Below are positions 54,568 to 63,745 of a DNA stretch of 64,000 nt, one piece after another. Under the pieces are notes generated by a model. It was not told where the DNA came from. It ran no database searches and was given only the letters and a program-made list of their open reading frames with translations. Source of the DNA: Cytobacillus sp. IB215665 (lineage in GTDB: Bacteria; Bacillota; Bacilli; Bacillales; SM2101). Location: NCBI RefSeq assembly GCF_033963835.1, contig NZ_JAXBME010000003.1:367902-431901 (forward strand), in the 5' to 3' direction. Numbering within the stretch: position 1 is the first letter of the stretch; each line of letters opens with the position of its first letter. The position numbers and the translations under genes were made by a program.

Positions 54568-55809
54568 ATGACAGGTTATTCTTCTAAAAACCATTCATAT
54601 AAAGGTGTACTAGGTGATATGGAATCGTTCGTTGATCATATAAGTGACGTACTTCAATGCCCTATAACCATTGAGGATGCTAACCACCGATTAATAGCTT
54701 ATAGTACACATGATGAACGAACAGACCCTGCAAGAATCAAGACAATCATTGGAAGAAGAGTTCCTGAAAAAATTATTAACAGTCTATGGAAAAACGGTGT
54801 AATTCCTGCTTTATTAGCACGGGACGAACCGCTGCGTGTTAAAAGTATCAGTGAAGTCGGTTTAGGGTCGCGTGTCGCAATTTCGATTCGCAAAAACAAA
54901 GAAGTATTAGGCTTTATTTGGGCATTAGAAGTAGAGAATCCCCTAGCTGAAGATGACTTGGTTTATTTACAAAAAATAGCACAATTAGCAAAGAATCATC
55001 TGTTACAGCTCCAAATTCGTAAGCAACAAAACAAAGAGGGCTATCAAGAATTTTATTGGAAATTATTAACTGGTCATATGTTATCAAAGGATGAAATCGA
55101 TAAAGAGTTCTATCAATTACAACTAAATCCTCCTAAATTATTTTCAATCATCGTCTTTCAATTTGAAAGTAGTATTGATCATAATATAGAAAAAAACATT
55201 ACATATATTTTAACTACATCACAACGGGTAAAAATTATTTTTTACACTATTGATTATAATAAATTAATATTATTCACATCACCTAAAGAAGAGAACAACG
55301 AGCAAAAACATGAACTGACTAACTTTATCGAACTTTTTATAAAACGAATGAAAGAACGCTTCAACGTCACAAATATTATTGGAAGCGCAGGACAAGTCTA
55401 TGATAAGTATGAAAAAGTTGAAACTAGCTATAAAGAAGCGTTAAATGTACTTGATCTAAAGGAACGTTATCCTAATGAAATGAATAATATTTTAAGTTAC
55501 CAGGATATTGGCATCTATCAATACTTCGATATTTTATTAGAAAAGAAACGTAAGGATGGTATTGAGAATCATTCAATAAACAAGCTTGTAGAATATGATC
55601 GCCAACAAAATAACCATTTACTTCAGACATTAGAAGCTTATTTAGATTTTGACGGGAATATTAATGAAACAGCAAAACATCTCCATATTCACGTCAACAC
55701 ATTATCTTACCGATTAAAACGTATTTCAGCGGTTGGTGGTATAAATCTAAAGGACCCCAACCAAAAACTTACCCTCTATATCGAAATGAAATTAAGCCGC
55801 TTAATGTAA
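54568..55809 (+). CDS. adeR: PucR/CdaR-family regulator, probable activator of ald (AdeR-like)
   Basis: A 413-residue regulator with an N-terminal sensor part (DHISDVLQCPITIEDANHRL ... VAISIRKNKEVLGFIWALEV, GAF-like), a central GGDEF-like segment and a C-terminal PucR helix-turn-helix (LEAYLDFDGNINETAKHLHI followed by HVNTLSYRLKRI). In B. subtilis AdeR activates alanine dehydrogenase; the ald gene follows 189 bp downstream on the same strand. ATG 54568 has AGGAG eight bases upstream; longer in-frame ATGs lack a site. Confidence 0.9.
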   Translation: MTGYSSKNHSYKGVLGDMESFVDHISDVLQCPITIEDANHRLIAYSTHDERTDPARIKTIIGRRVPEKIINSLWKNGVIPALLARDEPLRVKSISEVGLGSRVAISIRKNKEVLGFIWALEVENPLAEDDLVYLQKIAQLAKNHLLQLQIRKQQNKEGYQEFYWKLLTGHMLSKDEIDKEFYQLQLNPPKLFSIIVFQFESSIDHNIEKNITYILTTSQRVKIIFYTIDYNKLILFTSPKEENNEQKHELTNFIELFIKRMKERFNVTNIIGSAGQVYDKYEKVETSYKEALNVLDLKERYPNEMNNILSYQDIGIYQYFDILLEKKRKDGIENHSINKLVEYDRQQNNHLLQTLEAYLDFDGNINETAKHLHIHVNTLSYRLKRISAVGGINLKDPNQKLTLYIEMKLSRLM

Positions 55810-55860
55810 GGGTCTGCCCCTCAATACTCGAACGTTTTAAAAGTAGTGAGGGGCAGACCT
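55810..55860 (+). terminator. Hairpin between adeR and ald
   Basis: GGTCTGCCCCTCA (about 55811-55823) pairs with TGAGGGGCAGACC (about 55847-55859). Stem of 12-13 bp, long loop, no T-tract. It lies directly after the adeR stop. Confidence 0.65.
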
Positions 55861-55998
55861 ATATCATTTGTGGAAATCCACAAATGGTCAATTTTACATT
55901 TTTGTTTTTACACAAAGAAAAAATATTTTTTTACATTTATACTAACCTTAAATATATGATCATGTTATTTAGTGACATTTATCAAGGGGGATAAAAGG

Positions 55999-57132
55999 AT
56001 GATTATAGGGGTACCTAAGGAGATTAAAAACAATGAGAACCGTGTTGCCATCACTCCAGCTGGAGTTGTAGCATTAACGAATGCTGGGCATAGTGTATTA
56101 GTTGAAATGAATGCAGGCGTTGGAAGCGGATTCACAAATGAAGATTACAAAGCATCTGGTGCACAAATAATTGATTCTGCTCTTAAGGTATGGGACAGTG
56201 CAGATATGATTATGAAAGTCAAAGAACCACTGCCATCTGAATACAATTACTTTCGCGAAGGTTTAATCTTATTCACATACCTTCACCTTGCAGCTGAACC
56301 AGAACTCGCACGAGCTCTTGTTGATAAAAAAGTAACAGCGATTGCTTATGAAACAGTTGAAGTAAATCGTACATTACCGTTATTAACACCAATGAGTGAG
56401 GTTGCTGGTCGCATGAGCTCACAAATAGGTGCGCAATTCTTAGAAAAACCGAAAGGCGGAAAAGGTATTCTCCTTGGTGGAGTTCCAGGTGTTTCACGCG
56501 GAAAAGTTACTGTCATAGGTGGTGGCGTAGTTGGTACAAATGCGGCAAAAATTGCTGCTGGACTTGGTGCTGATGTAACGATAATTGATTTAAGTCCAGA
56601 ACGTCTTCGCCAATTGGATGACCTGTTCGGAAATAGCATACAAACTTTAATGTCAAATCCGTTAAATATTGCGGAAGCAGTAAGGGCATCCGATCTAGTT
56701 ATCGGGGCTGTTTTGATCCCTGGTGCGAAAGCTCCCAAACTAGTTACAGAAGACATGGTTGCTACGATGAAACCTGGTTCTGTTATTGTTGATGTTGCGA
56801 TTGATCAAGGTGGGATTTTTGAAACAGTTGATCATATTACAACACATGATAATCCAACATATACGAAACATGGCGTTGTCCACTATGCAGTTGCAAACAT
56901 GCCTGGTGCTGTACCGCGCACATCTACGATCGCATTAACGAATGTAACAGTTCCATATGCATTACAAATCGCTAATAAAGGCGTTGGAAAAGCAATCGCA
57001 GATAATATGTCCTTAAAGCTTGGTGTGAATGTTGCGAACGGTTCAGTAACATATGAAGCAGTCGCAACAGACTTAGGATACGAGTACATTTCAGTTGATC
57101 AAGCACTCAATAAAGAATTAACAACTATTTAA
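55999..57132 (+). CDS. ald: Alanine dehydrogenase
   Basis: A 377-residue NAD-dependent enzyme that converts L-alanine to pyruvate and ammonia. Family landmarks: [40 protein letters not shown], the Rossmann motif [20 protein letters not shown], and [19 protein letters not shown] [15 protein letters not shown] 55999 has AAGGGGG upstream. In Bacillus, ald supports growth on alanine and sporulation. A decayed copy of its 3' part occurs 1.5 kb downstream. Confidence 0.97.
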   Translation: MIIGVPKEIKNNENRVAITPAGVVALTNAGHSVLVEMNAGVGSGFTNEDYKASGAQIIDSALKVWDSADMIMKVKEPLPSEYNYFREGLILFTYLHLAAEPELARALVDKKVTAIAYETVEVNRTLPLLTPMSEVAGRMSSQIGAQFLEKPKGGKGILLGGVPGVSRGKVTVIGGGVVGTNAAKIAAGLGADVTIIDLSPERLRQLDDLFGNSIQTLMSNPLNIAEAVRASDLVIGAVLIPGAKAPKLVTEDMVATMKPGSVIVDVAIDQGGIFETVDHITTHDNPTYTKHGVVHYAVANMPGAVPRTSTIALTNVTVPYALQIANKGVGKAIADNMSLKLGVNVANGSVTYEAVATDLGYEYISVDQALNKELTTI

Positions 57133-57154
57133 CAACAGATGTTAATAAAAAAAC

Positions 57155-57184
57155 AGAGGACGACTTATTAATAGGTCGTCCTCT
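57155..57184. terminator. Terminator between ald and the SLH hydrolase
   Basis: AGAGGACGAC (57155-57164) pairs with GTCGTCCTCT (57175-57184). It lies between convergent genes and can serve both. Confidence 0.88.
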
Positions 57185-57204
57185 TGTAGTAGCCAAGAAT
57201 AGTT

Positions 57205-58503
57205 TTAAGGTAATTGATCTAATGCTTGTAATGTATTACATACAACAACAGCAAGCTGAGCTCTTGTCGTATCACCATTCGGTTTAAATGTACCGTCTGA
57301 ATATCCTCCTACAATACCGTTTGTTGCAAGTGCGTCGATGTAATCAGCTGCCCAGTGGTCAGACGAAATATCTATAAACGATGATGTACCACCTCCTTCT
57401 AACTGAAACAATAACGTAATGATTTTTGACATCTGTGACCTTGTTAAGGTGCCATCAGGATTAAATGTATTTGCCTTGACGAATATCCCCATTTCAGTTA
57501 GTTTGGCGATTGCATAATATGCAGGATGGTCTTCTGAAATGTCTGTAAACCCAGGGTTAGCAGGTATATTTTCTGTAAGTGGAATGGCATTGGCAAGGAT
57601 AAATGCTGCTTCGGCACGCGTCACACCCCTATCAGGCTGAAACTCACCTTCAGGTAACCCAACTAACAAGCCCGCATTGGCTAATGTCATGATCTTTTCA
57701 TATGCCCAATGAGCTTCTGGTACATCAACATATTCAGGGGCATTAGGAGGTGTATCTTCAACTGAATTATAATACTCAAAAAAAGCATCAGCCATTAATT
57801 GATACCCTTCTTCAGTCGGATGTACGTCTAATGGATTAGGAATTAAATGTGTAGCATCTGTCCCAAAGCTATCAAATACTGGTATAAAAAATGCATTTTC
57901 ATTCTGCACTATTGATTCAAGTGTTTCATTTAATGTCTTACTCAGTTCTATAAGCTGAGCCTTCTGTTCATCCGAAGCATGTGGATAAGGAAAATAATAA
58001 CCCATAATATAAATCTCAGCTTCAGGGCTTAGCTCATTTACTTTAGAAATAATATTAGACATATTTGAACGAATGCTGGCAAGAGCAGGCGGTACAACAG
58101 CTGGATCTATACTAATCTCCCTCGTATCTGTATTAATTTCTACAAGTTGTAATAAATCATTCGCACCAGCAGATATTGTAACAAGATTTGCTTCTGCTAA
58201 CTTTTCTTTAAGTGATTCATTTTCGAGATTATCTAGTACATCCTGTGAAGTATAACCTGGAAAACTAAATTCTTTCGTAAATGTGTCTATAATACCTTCT
58301 TCAATAAATTGATTACCAATTAGGTCAGCATAACTATTCCCTAGCTCCTTATTAGGAGTAATACCAGCTGCCAATGAATCTCCCAATGCTATGTAATTAA
58401 CAGTTTCTTGAGACTCCTCAGCAGATACTGGAGATAATACTCCAACAAACATGAGTAAAAAGCTCATTAATACAATATAACTCTTTTTAAACGATTTGAT
58501 CAT
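57205..58503 (-). CDS. Secreted SGNH/GDSL hydrolase with three SLH domains
   Basis: A 432-residue exported protein. The signal peptide ends PVSAEESQE. The SGNH blocks are IALGDSLAAG (nucleophile Ser), TISAGANDLLQL (Gly/Asn) and NPLDVHPTEEGYQLM (Asp-x-x-His). After about residue 250 follow three S-layer homology repeats (VPEAHWAYEKIMTLANAGLL; ISEDHPAYYAIAKLTEMGIF; ISSDHWAADYIDALATNGIV) that hold it on the cell wall polymer. It would be an esterase or lipase on the cell surface. ATG 58503 has GGGAG upstream. Confidence 0.95.
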   Translation of the reverse strand: MIKSFKKSYIVLMSFLLMFVGVLSPVSAEESQETVNYIALGDSLAAGITPNKELGNSYADLIGNQFIEEGIIDTFTKEFSFPGYTSQDVLDNLENESLKEKLAEANLVTISAGANDLLQLVEINTDTREISIDPAVVPPALASIRSNMSNIISKVNELSPEAEIYIMGYYFPYPHASDEQKAQLIELSKTLNETLESIVQNENAFFIPVFDSFGTDATHLIPNPLDVHPTEEGYQLMADAFFEYYNSVEDTPPNAPEYVDVPEAHWAYEKIMTLANAGLLVGLPEGEFQPDRGVTRAEAAFILANAIPLTENIPANPGFTDISEDHPAYYAIAKLTEMGIFVKANTFNPDGTLTRSQMSKIITLLFQLEGGGTSSFIDISSDHWAADYIDALATNGIVGGYSDGTFKPNGDTTRAQLAVVVCNTLQALDQLP

Positions 58504-58596
58504 TTTTTCTCCCTTCAAATTTTTTATCTCTTAATCTAAACTTACTTTAACATGTATACGCTACGTGCTATAAAAGATTACACTTAGTTAATGCTG

Positions 58597-59090
58597 AGAA
58601 TTCCTTAGGAAATAGCATACAAACTCTAATGTCAAATTCATTTTCACAAAAGCAGTATAGGAATCCAATCTAATTATGGGGGTGTTTTGATCTATGGTAC
58701 GAAAGCGCTTGAGTTAGTTACAGAAGACATGGTTGCTACGATGAAAAATCGTTTACGTATTGGTGATGTTACAATCGATTAAGGTGGTTTTTTTAAACAG
58801 TTGATCATCTAATCCAACATACTTGAACTTGAAACTGGGTGTTGCTCATTACACAGTTGCAAAAATGCCTTATGCCGTGACACGCACATCTACGATGCCC
58901 TTAACGAATATATCGTTCTATATGCACTACAAATCTCTTATAAAAGTATTAGGTCATCGCAAAAAATACGTCCTTATAGTTTAGTGTGAATGTTGAGAAG
59001 GTTCGGTAACATAAACAGTCGAAACAGACTTAGGCTACGAGTATATTCAGATGGTCAAGCACTCCAAATTGAATTTACAACTATTTAACA
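58597..59090 (+). pseudogene. Decayed second copy of the ald 3' region
   Basis: Successive blocks match ald about 2 kb upstream: TAGGAAATAGCATACAAACT, GTTACAGAAGACATGGTTGC, ACGCACATCTACGATG, TTACACAGTTGCAAAAATGC, CGAAACAGACTTAGGCTACG and TTTACAACTATTTAACA at the end, corresponding to the last 170 codons of ald (from about 56630). Many indels and stops are present, so it is not translated. Even a terminator-like hairpin follows, so the duplication covered the ald 3' end and its terminator region. Confidence 0.85.
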
Positions 59091-59104
59091 TGTGCAAAAT
59101 TTGA

Positions 59105-59144
59105 AGAGAAGGATGCCTCTAATAAAAAAGAGTCATCCTTCTCT
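59105..59144 (+). terminator. Terminator-like hairpin after the ald relic
   Basis: AGAGAAGGATG (59105-59115) pairs with CATCCTTCTCT (59134-59144). Its position matches that of the terminator after intact ald, although the sequence has diverged. Confidence 0.65.
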
Positions 59145-59341
59145 TGGATTTATGCATCCTCTAACACCCATGTAGTTAGCTCCATCAATACATAATTTTA
59201 ATGTTACCCTGTAAGGACGAATTCGTTAGGATCGATAGCATGAGTAACTCTGAAACGATGTAATTATATGATAGTTGAAACAATCCTCTACTACATTCAT
59301 TTGTCACTTTAATTGTATGCTCTTATAATGATTGCTCTTAA

Positions 59342-60226
59342 TTATCCCTTCAACTTCATCGATTTTATAAATTTTTTAGAGCCGGTTGAAATAGGCGTAT
59401 TTTTTAACGTTACGATGCCAAGTTTCCTAACCGGCATATCTTCCTGTAAATTCACTTCATAAAGTAAGTTTTGTTCTAACTCTTCCATAACAAACTCCTT
59501 AGTCACGAACCCAACCCCTAGACCAATTTTGGAACATTCAATGAGCAAATCTACACTCCCCAGTTCAATTTCAGGTTCAAAAGTTAAGTCATGTTTTTTA
59601 AATAAGCCTTCTATAAACTTCCTAGAACTACTGTTTTTAGAAAATGTAATAAGTGGATAAGTCGAAAGATCTTTAAATGATACTTTAGTTTTTAATATCT
59701 CTTTATACTTTGAACTTACGACGAAACAGCTATGGATATTAATGAACTCAGTAACATCCACTTGATTATCTTCGATTGGCAAGTGGACAATCCCGAAGTC
59801 AATTTTCCCTATTTTTAACAACTCAATGATGTTAGGTGTCGTCCCGTGTTTTAATTGAATTTGAACTTGTGGATACTTCTCAGTAAACGTTTTAATATGA
59901 GGAAGTAAATAATGTTTACATAGAGAATCACTGCTACCTATACTTATTTCTCCACTCATTAAGTTTTTTAACTCATTAACTTTCTTCTCACCTTTTTCAA
60001 TAAAATGAAAGGCTTGCTCTACAAAATGAAATAACATTTCCCCTTCTTTTGTTAACCTAACTCCTTTTGATGTCCTTACAAACAGCAATGTATCTAACTT
60101 CTCCTCTAATTGTTTTATTGAATGACTAACACTAGGTTGTGTTAGAAACATTTTTTTTGCTGCTAGTGAAAAACTTTTTTCTGTTGCAGTAATATAAAAA
60201 ACACGATACAAATCTAAATTCTCAAT
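59342..60226 (-). CDS. LysR-family transcriptional regulator
   Basis: A LysR regulator of about 294 residues: helix-turn-helix YRVFYITATEKSFSLAAKKM and TQPSVSHSIKQLEEKLDTLL, then an effector-binding domain with ISIGSSDSLCKHYLLPHIK and GLGVGFVTKEFV. The start is unusual. The frame has an ATG at 60262 without a ribosome site, whereas GAGGTG (60236-60241) is nine bases before an ATT at 60226 that would give the normal N-terminus I-E-N-L-D-L-Y; I use that. It is divergent from the EPSP synthase gene, which it may regulate. Confidence 0.88.
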   Translation of the reverse strand: MENLDLYRVFYITATEKSFSLAAKKMFLTQPSVSHSIKQLEEKLDTLLFVRTSKGVRLTKEGEMLFHFVEQAFHFIEKGEKKVNELKNLMSGEISIGSSDSLCKHYLLPHIKTFTEKYPQVQIQLKHGTTPNIIELLKIGKIDFGIVHLPIEDNQVDVTEFINIHSCFVVSSKYKEILKTKVSFKDLSTYPLITFSKNSSSRKFIEGLFKKHDLTFEPEIELGSVDLLIECSKIGLGVGFVTKEFVMEELEQNLLYEVNLQEDMPVRKLGIVTLKNTPISTGSKKFIKSMKLKG

Positions 60227-60358
60227 GATATAAATCACCTCTATGATTGCTATAAATAACATTAATTATATTTATATCTAGAAGTTAATTATAATATACA
60301 AAATGGGAAGTGACATACGTGTAAGATAAAATATTATTATATGAGGTGAGTGCAAAAT

Positions 60359-61702
60359 ATGAAGAACTCATTAATAGACATGAAGGCTAGATCTCCTTGG
60401 TCCTCATTAAAAGACACAAATGTAATAAAGATTTCTCCAAAAATCGGTAACATAAATGGGATAGTAACAATCCCAGGTAGTAAAAGCTTTACTAATAGAG
60501 CATTGATTTTAAGTGCTTTAGCTACTGGGAAATCTGTCATTTCAGGTGTACTAAAAAGCGACGATTCTTATTGGTGCCTAGAAACATTACGTAATTTAGG
60601 GGTAGGTATTTCGATAAATGATGATATAGTGTCTATCGAAGGATTAAATGGCACGTGGTCAGAAAGAAATGAACCTCTTTACATCGGCGCTGCTGGCACC
60701 ATTGCAAGATTTTTACCAGCTGTGTTAGCGATTGCCAATAAAGGATCTTGGGAAATACATGCTAGCAAAAGAATGAGTGAGCGGCCTATAAAGCCATTAA
60801 TAGATGCGCTATTACGAACTGAGGCTAGCATAAAATACTTGGGACAAGATGGATACTATCCTCTAATGGTAAAAGGATCAGGCTTGAAAGGAGGAGATAT
60901 TTCAATTTCAGGTGCATTATCAAGTCAATTTATTAGTGGCTTATTAATAGCAGCACCTTATGCAAAAGAAACTGTTAACATAGCAATATTAGATCACATT
61001 GTTCAAAAGTCCTATGTAAATATTACATTAGATTTAATGAAAGAATTTGGTGCAGAAATTCAATATGATAAAAACCTTAGCCATATAAAAATTGAGCCAA
61101 AGAGATATGTAGCTCAACACATTCATATAGAGCCCGACGTATCTACAGCAAGTTATTTCTTAGCTTTAGCTGCGATAACTAACGGCAGAATACGTATACC
61201 AAATATCAATTATCAAACGAAGCAGCCAGATATTCAATTAACTGATATATTAGCTCGTATGGGCTGTAAGGTTACGAAAGGAGCTAATTATATCGAATTA
61301 CAAGGACCACCGAAGTTAAAGGGTGGCTTCGAAATAAGTATGAAAGAGATGTCAGATCAAGCATTAACCGTTGCAGCAATTGCACCGTTTGCTGACGGAC
61401 CAATTACCATTAAAGAAGTAGCTCATATTAGACATCATGAATCAGATCGAATAACTGCCATTTGTACTTCTCTTTCAAAACTAAATATTAAAGTGACAGA
61501 ATTTGAAGATGGTTTAACTGTCTATCCAGGAGAACCAACCCCAACATTATTACATTCTTACGATGACCATAGAGTCGCCATGGCTCTATCACTGATTGGT
61601 TCTCGTGTTGAGGGGATAATGATAGATAATCCGGGATGTGTTTCAAAAACATGTCCAACTTATTTTGATTTATTACGAGAGCTAGGATTAGATGTTTCCT
61701 AG
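60359..61702 (+). CDS. aroA: 3-phosphoshikimate 1-carboxyvinyltransferase (EPSP synthase)
   Basis: About 447 residues. Landmarks: PGSKSFTNRALILSALATGK, the phosphoenolpyruvate site GAAGTIARFLPAVLA, RMSERPIKPLIDALL, SGALSSQFISGLLIAAPYA, SYDDHRVAMALSLIG and the C-terminal VSKTCPTYFDLLRELG. The enzyme adds phosphoenolpyruvate to shikimate 3-phosphate in aromatic amino-acid synthesis. It is not next to other aro genes but is divergent from a LysR gene, so it may be a second, specialised copy. ATG 60359 has GAGGTGA about ten bases upstream; a GTG three codons earlier is too near the site. Confidence 0.95.
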   Translation: MKNSLIDMKARSPWSSLKDTNVIKISPKIGNINGIVTIPGSKSFTNRALILSALATGKSVISGVLKSDDSYWCLETLRNLGVGISINDDIVSIEGLNGTWSERNEPLYIGAAGTIARFLPAVLAIANKGSWEIHASKRMSERPIKPLIDALLRTEASIKYLGQDGYYPLMVKGSGLKGGDISISGALSSQFISGLLIAAPYAKETVNIAILDHIVQKSYVNITLDLMKEFGAEIQYDKNLSHIKIEPKRYVAQHIHIEPDVSTASYFLALAAITNGRIRIPNINYQTKQPDIQLTDILARMGCKVTKGANYIELQGPPKLKGGFEISMKEMSDQALTVAAIAPFADGPITIKEVAHIRHHESDRITAICTSLSKLNIKVTEFEDGLTVYPGEPTPTLLHSYDDHRVAMALSLIGSRVEGIMIDNPGCVSKTCPTYFDLLRELGLDVS

Positions 61703-61725
61703 ACCGTATAATGGTATTTATCAAA

Positions 61726-61876
61726 GGCTGTTTTTACATTTATAGTTGTTTTTCGCTATAGAAATAAACCCATATGGCACCATTTCTCCTCTAAAAACTA
61801 TATAAATTATATAATTTACATCAGATAGTCAAAATTAAGAGAATAAATCAACAAAAGTTTACGAAAATAGCCATTA
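61726..61876 (-). repeat. Dispersed intergenic repeat, degenerate copy
   Basis: Ends AAAGGCTGTTTTTACA-like and AACAAAAGTTTACGAAAATA with GCC; the internal TTTCTCCTCTAAAAACTATA corresponds to the conserved TTTTCTTCTATAAAACG block. Confidence 0.55.
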
Positions 61877-61959
61877 TTAAATAGTAAGGTTCGGAAATAT
61901 CTCAAACAACTGTAGTCATTCAGTAAGTCTAGGAACAGAAAGTTCTTTCGTTTTTATCT

Positions 61960-62330
61960 TTTTCCGGCAGAAGACTCTCACCTCAAGGAATGAGAAGGGC
62001 AAAGCCTAATGAGTAGGTGTGAGATGAATGTCGGTTGGTGTCAGCCAAAACTATTGGTAGAATATACTTGTACAGATTGCTCTTTGAAAACTGAAGATAT
62101 GAGGTTGTTGTAGGAATTCGTCTGCAACGTAAAATCTTCAACGTTCCATCGCCCACGCTCGCCGAAGTTGCGAAAACCAAGCTAAAGTAGGGAGCGTGTG
62201 AGTAAACGTACAAGCTTTGCTTTTAGGGTAGGGACTACCCGTAGAGCCTGCTAAATAACTTGCAGTTACGCTAGTGTTCGCAGGAATCTCCCACTTCAAG
62301 CGTAGCTAAGTGGTGAGTAGTTCAATGAAC
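61960..62330 (+). mobile_element. Relic resembling the right end / omega-RNA of an IS200/IS605-type element
   Basis: The stretch is richer in GC than its surroundings and has no intact gene. The codons GTAGGGACTACCCGTAGAGC near 62227 read V-G-T-T-R-R-A-C, the residue pattern seen at the C-terminus of TnpB (IS605 OrfB) proteins. It is followed by the hairpin CTCCCACTT (62288-62296) / AAGTGGTGAG (62308-62317) and then TAGTTCAA, which matches the usual right-end structure of IS1341/IS605 elements. No tnpA or complete tnpB is present. I infer a non-autonomous or decayed remnant carrying guide-RNA-like sequence; boundaries are approximate. Confidence 0.55.
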
Positions 62331-62368
62331 GGGGTGAGATTTGATTAAGTAGCCGTGAAAAATCTAGC

Positions 62369-62845
62369 TTATCTCAGCCCCCTTCCAATGTAATGTGCGC
62401 CAACAGGTACTAAATTTAGCTCTCTGGCCCAAACAGATAGTTGACCGAGATGATGTATCTCATGAACAATGACATGATTTAAAATTTCTATCTTCGTAAA
62501 TTCCTCGTTATCCCACGACACGGTAACATGTTCATCATCTAACCATTGTGAGTTCTTCTCAATAATGCCCTCAATGTCAGAGCGACAAGCATCTGAAAGT
62601 GAAATAATGTTTTCAAGCGTATAATATTTTTTAAATTCTATCACCTTATCCTCTTCACCTTGAATTGCACGAATCCAACTGTACTCAACTTCGATAATGT
62701 GAAATAACGTATAAAGAATGCTCCCAACGCCTCCAACACGATCTAATAATAATTCTTCAACAGTTAATTGCTTGCACCAATTGAACCATTCATCTCTTAC
62801 CTGCCAATTGTATTTGAATAAATTAAATATGTTATTTGACTCCAC
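62369..62845 (-). CDS. DinB-like protein (YfiT/DinB four-helix bundle)
   Basis: A 158-residue four-helix protein of the DinB family. The three putative metal-binding histidines are in LYTLFHIIEVEYSWI (residue about 48) and NHVIVHEIHHLGQLSVWARE (two histidines near 130-134). Members are metal-dependent, with roles that include mycothiol or bacillithiol S-transferase activity; this gene's role is not known. Length and motif order fit. It lies alone on the minus strand, divergent from mtnN. Confidence 0.88.
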   Translation of the reverse strand: MESNNIFNLFKYNWQVRDEWFNWCKQLTVEELLLDRVGGVGSILYTLFHIIEVEYSWIRAIQGEEDKVIEFKKYYTLENIISLSDACRSDIEGIIEKNSQWLDDEHVTVSWDNEEFTKIEILNHVIVHEIHHLGQLSVWARELNLVPVGAHYIGRGLR

Positions 62846-62893
62846 TCTTATAGCTCCAATCTATAATTTATAATCTATGAAGTTAAATATTTT

Positions 62894-62922
62894 TTGCATC
62901 CTACGTCAATCTTTAATATATT
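62894..62922 (+). promoter_or_regulatory. Sigma-A type promoter of mtnN
   Basis: TTGCAT (62894-62899), 17-bp spacer, TATATT (62917-62922), 37 bp before the mtnN start. A close vegetative-promoter match. Confidence 0.6.
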
Positions 62923-62958
62923 GTAAATACGTCAAGTATAAACTGAGGTGAATAGTCA

Positions 62959-63654
62959 TTGAAAAAAATAGCTATAATCGGAGCAATGCAGGTTGAGATT
63001 GACCTAATAAAAAATGAAATGGAAATCCTCTTTGAACACAAAATTGCAGGCTTTTCTTTTTATGAAGGAACTCTTTTTCATCAGCCTGTTATACTCACAC
63101 GCTGTGGCGTAGGCAAAGTAAATGCAGCTTCTTGTACACAGATTTTAATAGATAAGTTTGAGATTGACGCGATAATTAATACTGGCGTGGCTGGTAGTTT
63201 ACGAGATGATATAAAAGTTTGTGACATTGTTGTATCGTCAGATGTAACTCATCATGATGTGAGAAGTTCACAAATGAAAAATCTTTTCCCTTACCAAGAA
63301 GCATTTTATGCGAATAAACAACTAATAGACTGCGCGATTACAACCTGTGATTCACTAAAATCGACAACATATCATATAGGTCGAATTGTTAGCGGAGAAT
63401 GTTTTGTTGAAGGTAGTAAAATAAAAGAAACAATCATCGATACATACTCACCTGCTTGTGTAGAAATGGAGGGTTCATCAATTGGTCATGTAGCCTTTTT
63501 AAACGATATCCCATTTCTTATCATTAGATGTATATCCGATAATGCTGATGAACAAGCTTCATTATCTTATGATTCCTTTGAAAAAATTGCAGGAGAAAAG
63601 TCTTCAACAATAGTAATGAATATGATAAAAAATATATCATCTGTAGTAATTTAA
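62959..63654 (+). CDS. mtnN: 5'-methylthioadenosine/S-adenosylhomocysteine nucleosidase
   Basis: A 231-residue nucleosidase: IAIIGAMQVEIDLIKNEME at the start, INTGVAGSLRDDIKVCDIVV, and the catalytic region PACVEMEGSSIGHVAFLND followed by RCISDNAD with the catalytic Asp. It splits MTA and SAH (and deoxyadenosine) to recycle methionine and adenine and makes the AI-2 precursor. TTG start with GAGGTGA ten bases upstream. A terminator follows. Single-gene unit. Confidence 0.95.
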   Translation: MKKIAIIGAMQVEIDLIKNEMEILFEHKIAGFSFYEGTLFHQPVILTRCGVGKVNAASCTQILIDKFEIDAIINTGVAGSLRDDIKVCDIVVSSDVTHHDVRSSQMKNLFPYQEAFYANKQLIDCAITTCDSLKSTTYHIGRIVSGECFVEGSKIKETIIDTYSPACVEMEGSSIGHVAFLNDIPFLIIRCISDNADEQASLSYDSFEKIAGEKSSTIVMNMIKNISSVVI

Positions 63655-63727
63655 CTGGCATGACAATACTGATTTAACTTACAATTTAGCATTGGCTAAA
63701 ATAATCACATTCCAATTTATTATTATG

Positions 63728-63745
63728 CCCACCTGAATAGGTGGG
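63728..63745 (+). terminator. Terminator of mtnN
   Basis: CCCACC (63728-63733) pairs with GGTGGG (63740-63745) and is followed by TTATTTATTGATTGTTTTT. Confidence 0.8.

Noticed and set aside
61983..62213. 76-codon minus-strand frame in the transposon-like relic
   Set aside because: No ribosome site; the structured, GC-richer sequence reads open by chance, and plus-strand features fit better.
61960..62330. Group II intron end
   Set aside because: No domain V hairpin or GUGYG-type 5' end was found; the right-end hairpin and V-G-T-T-R motif fit an IS605-type element better.
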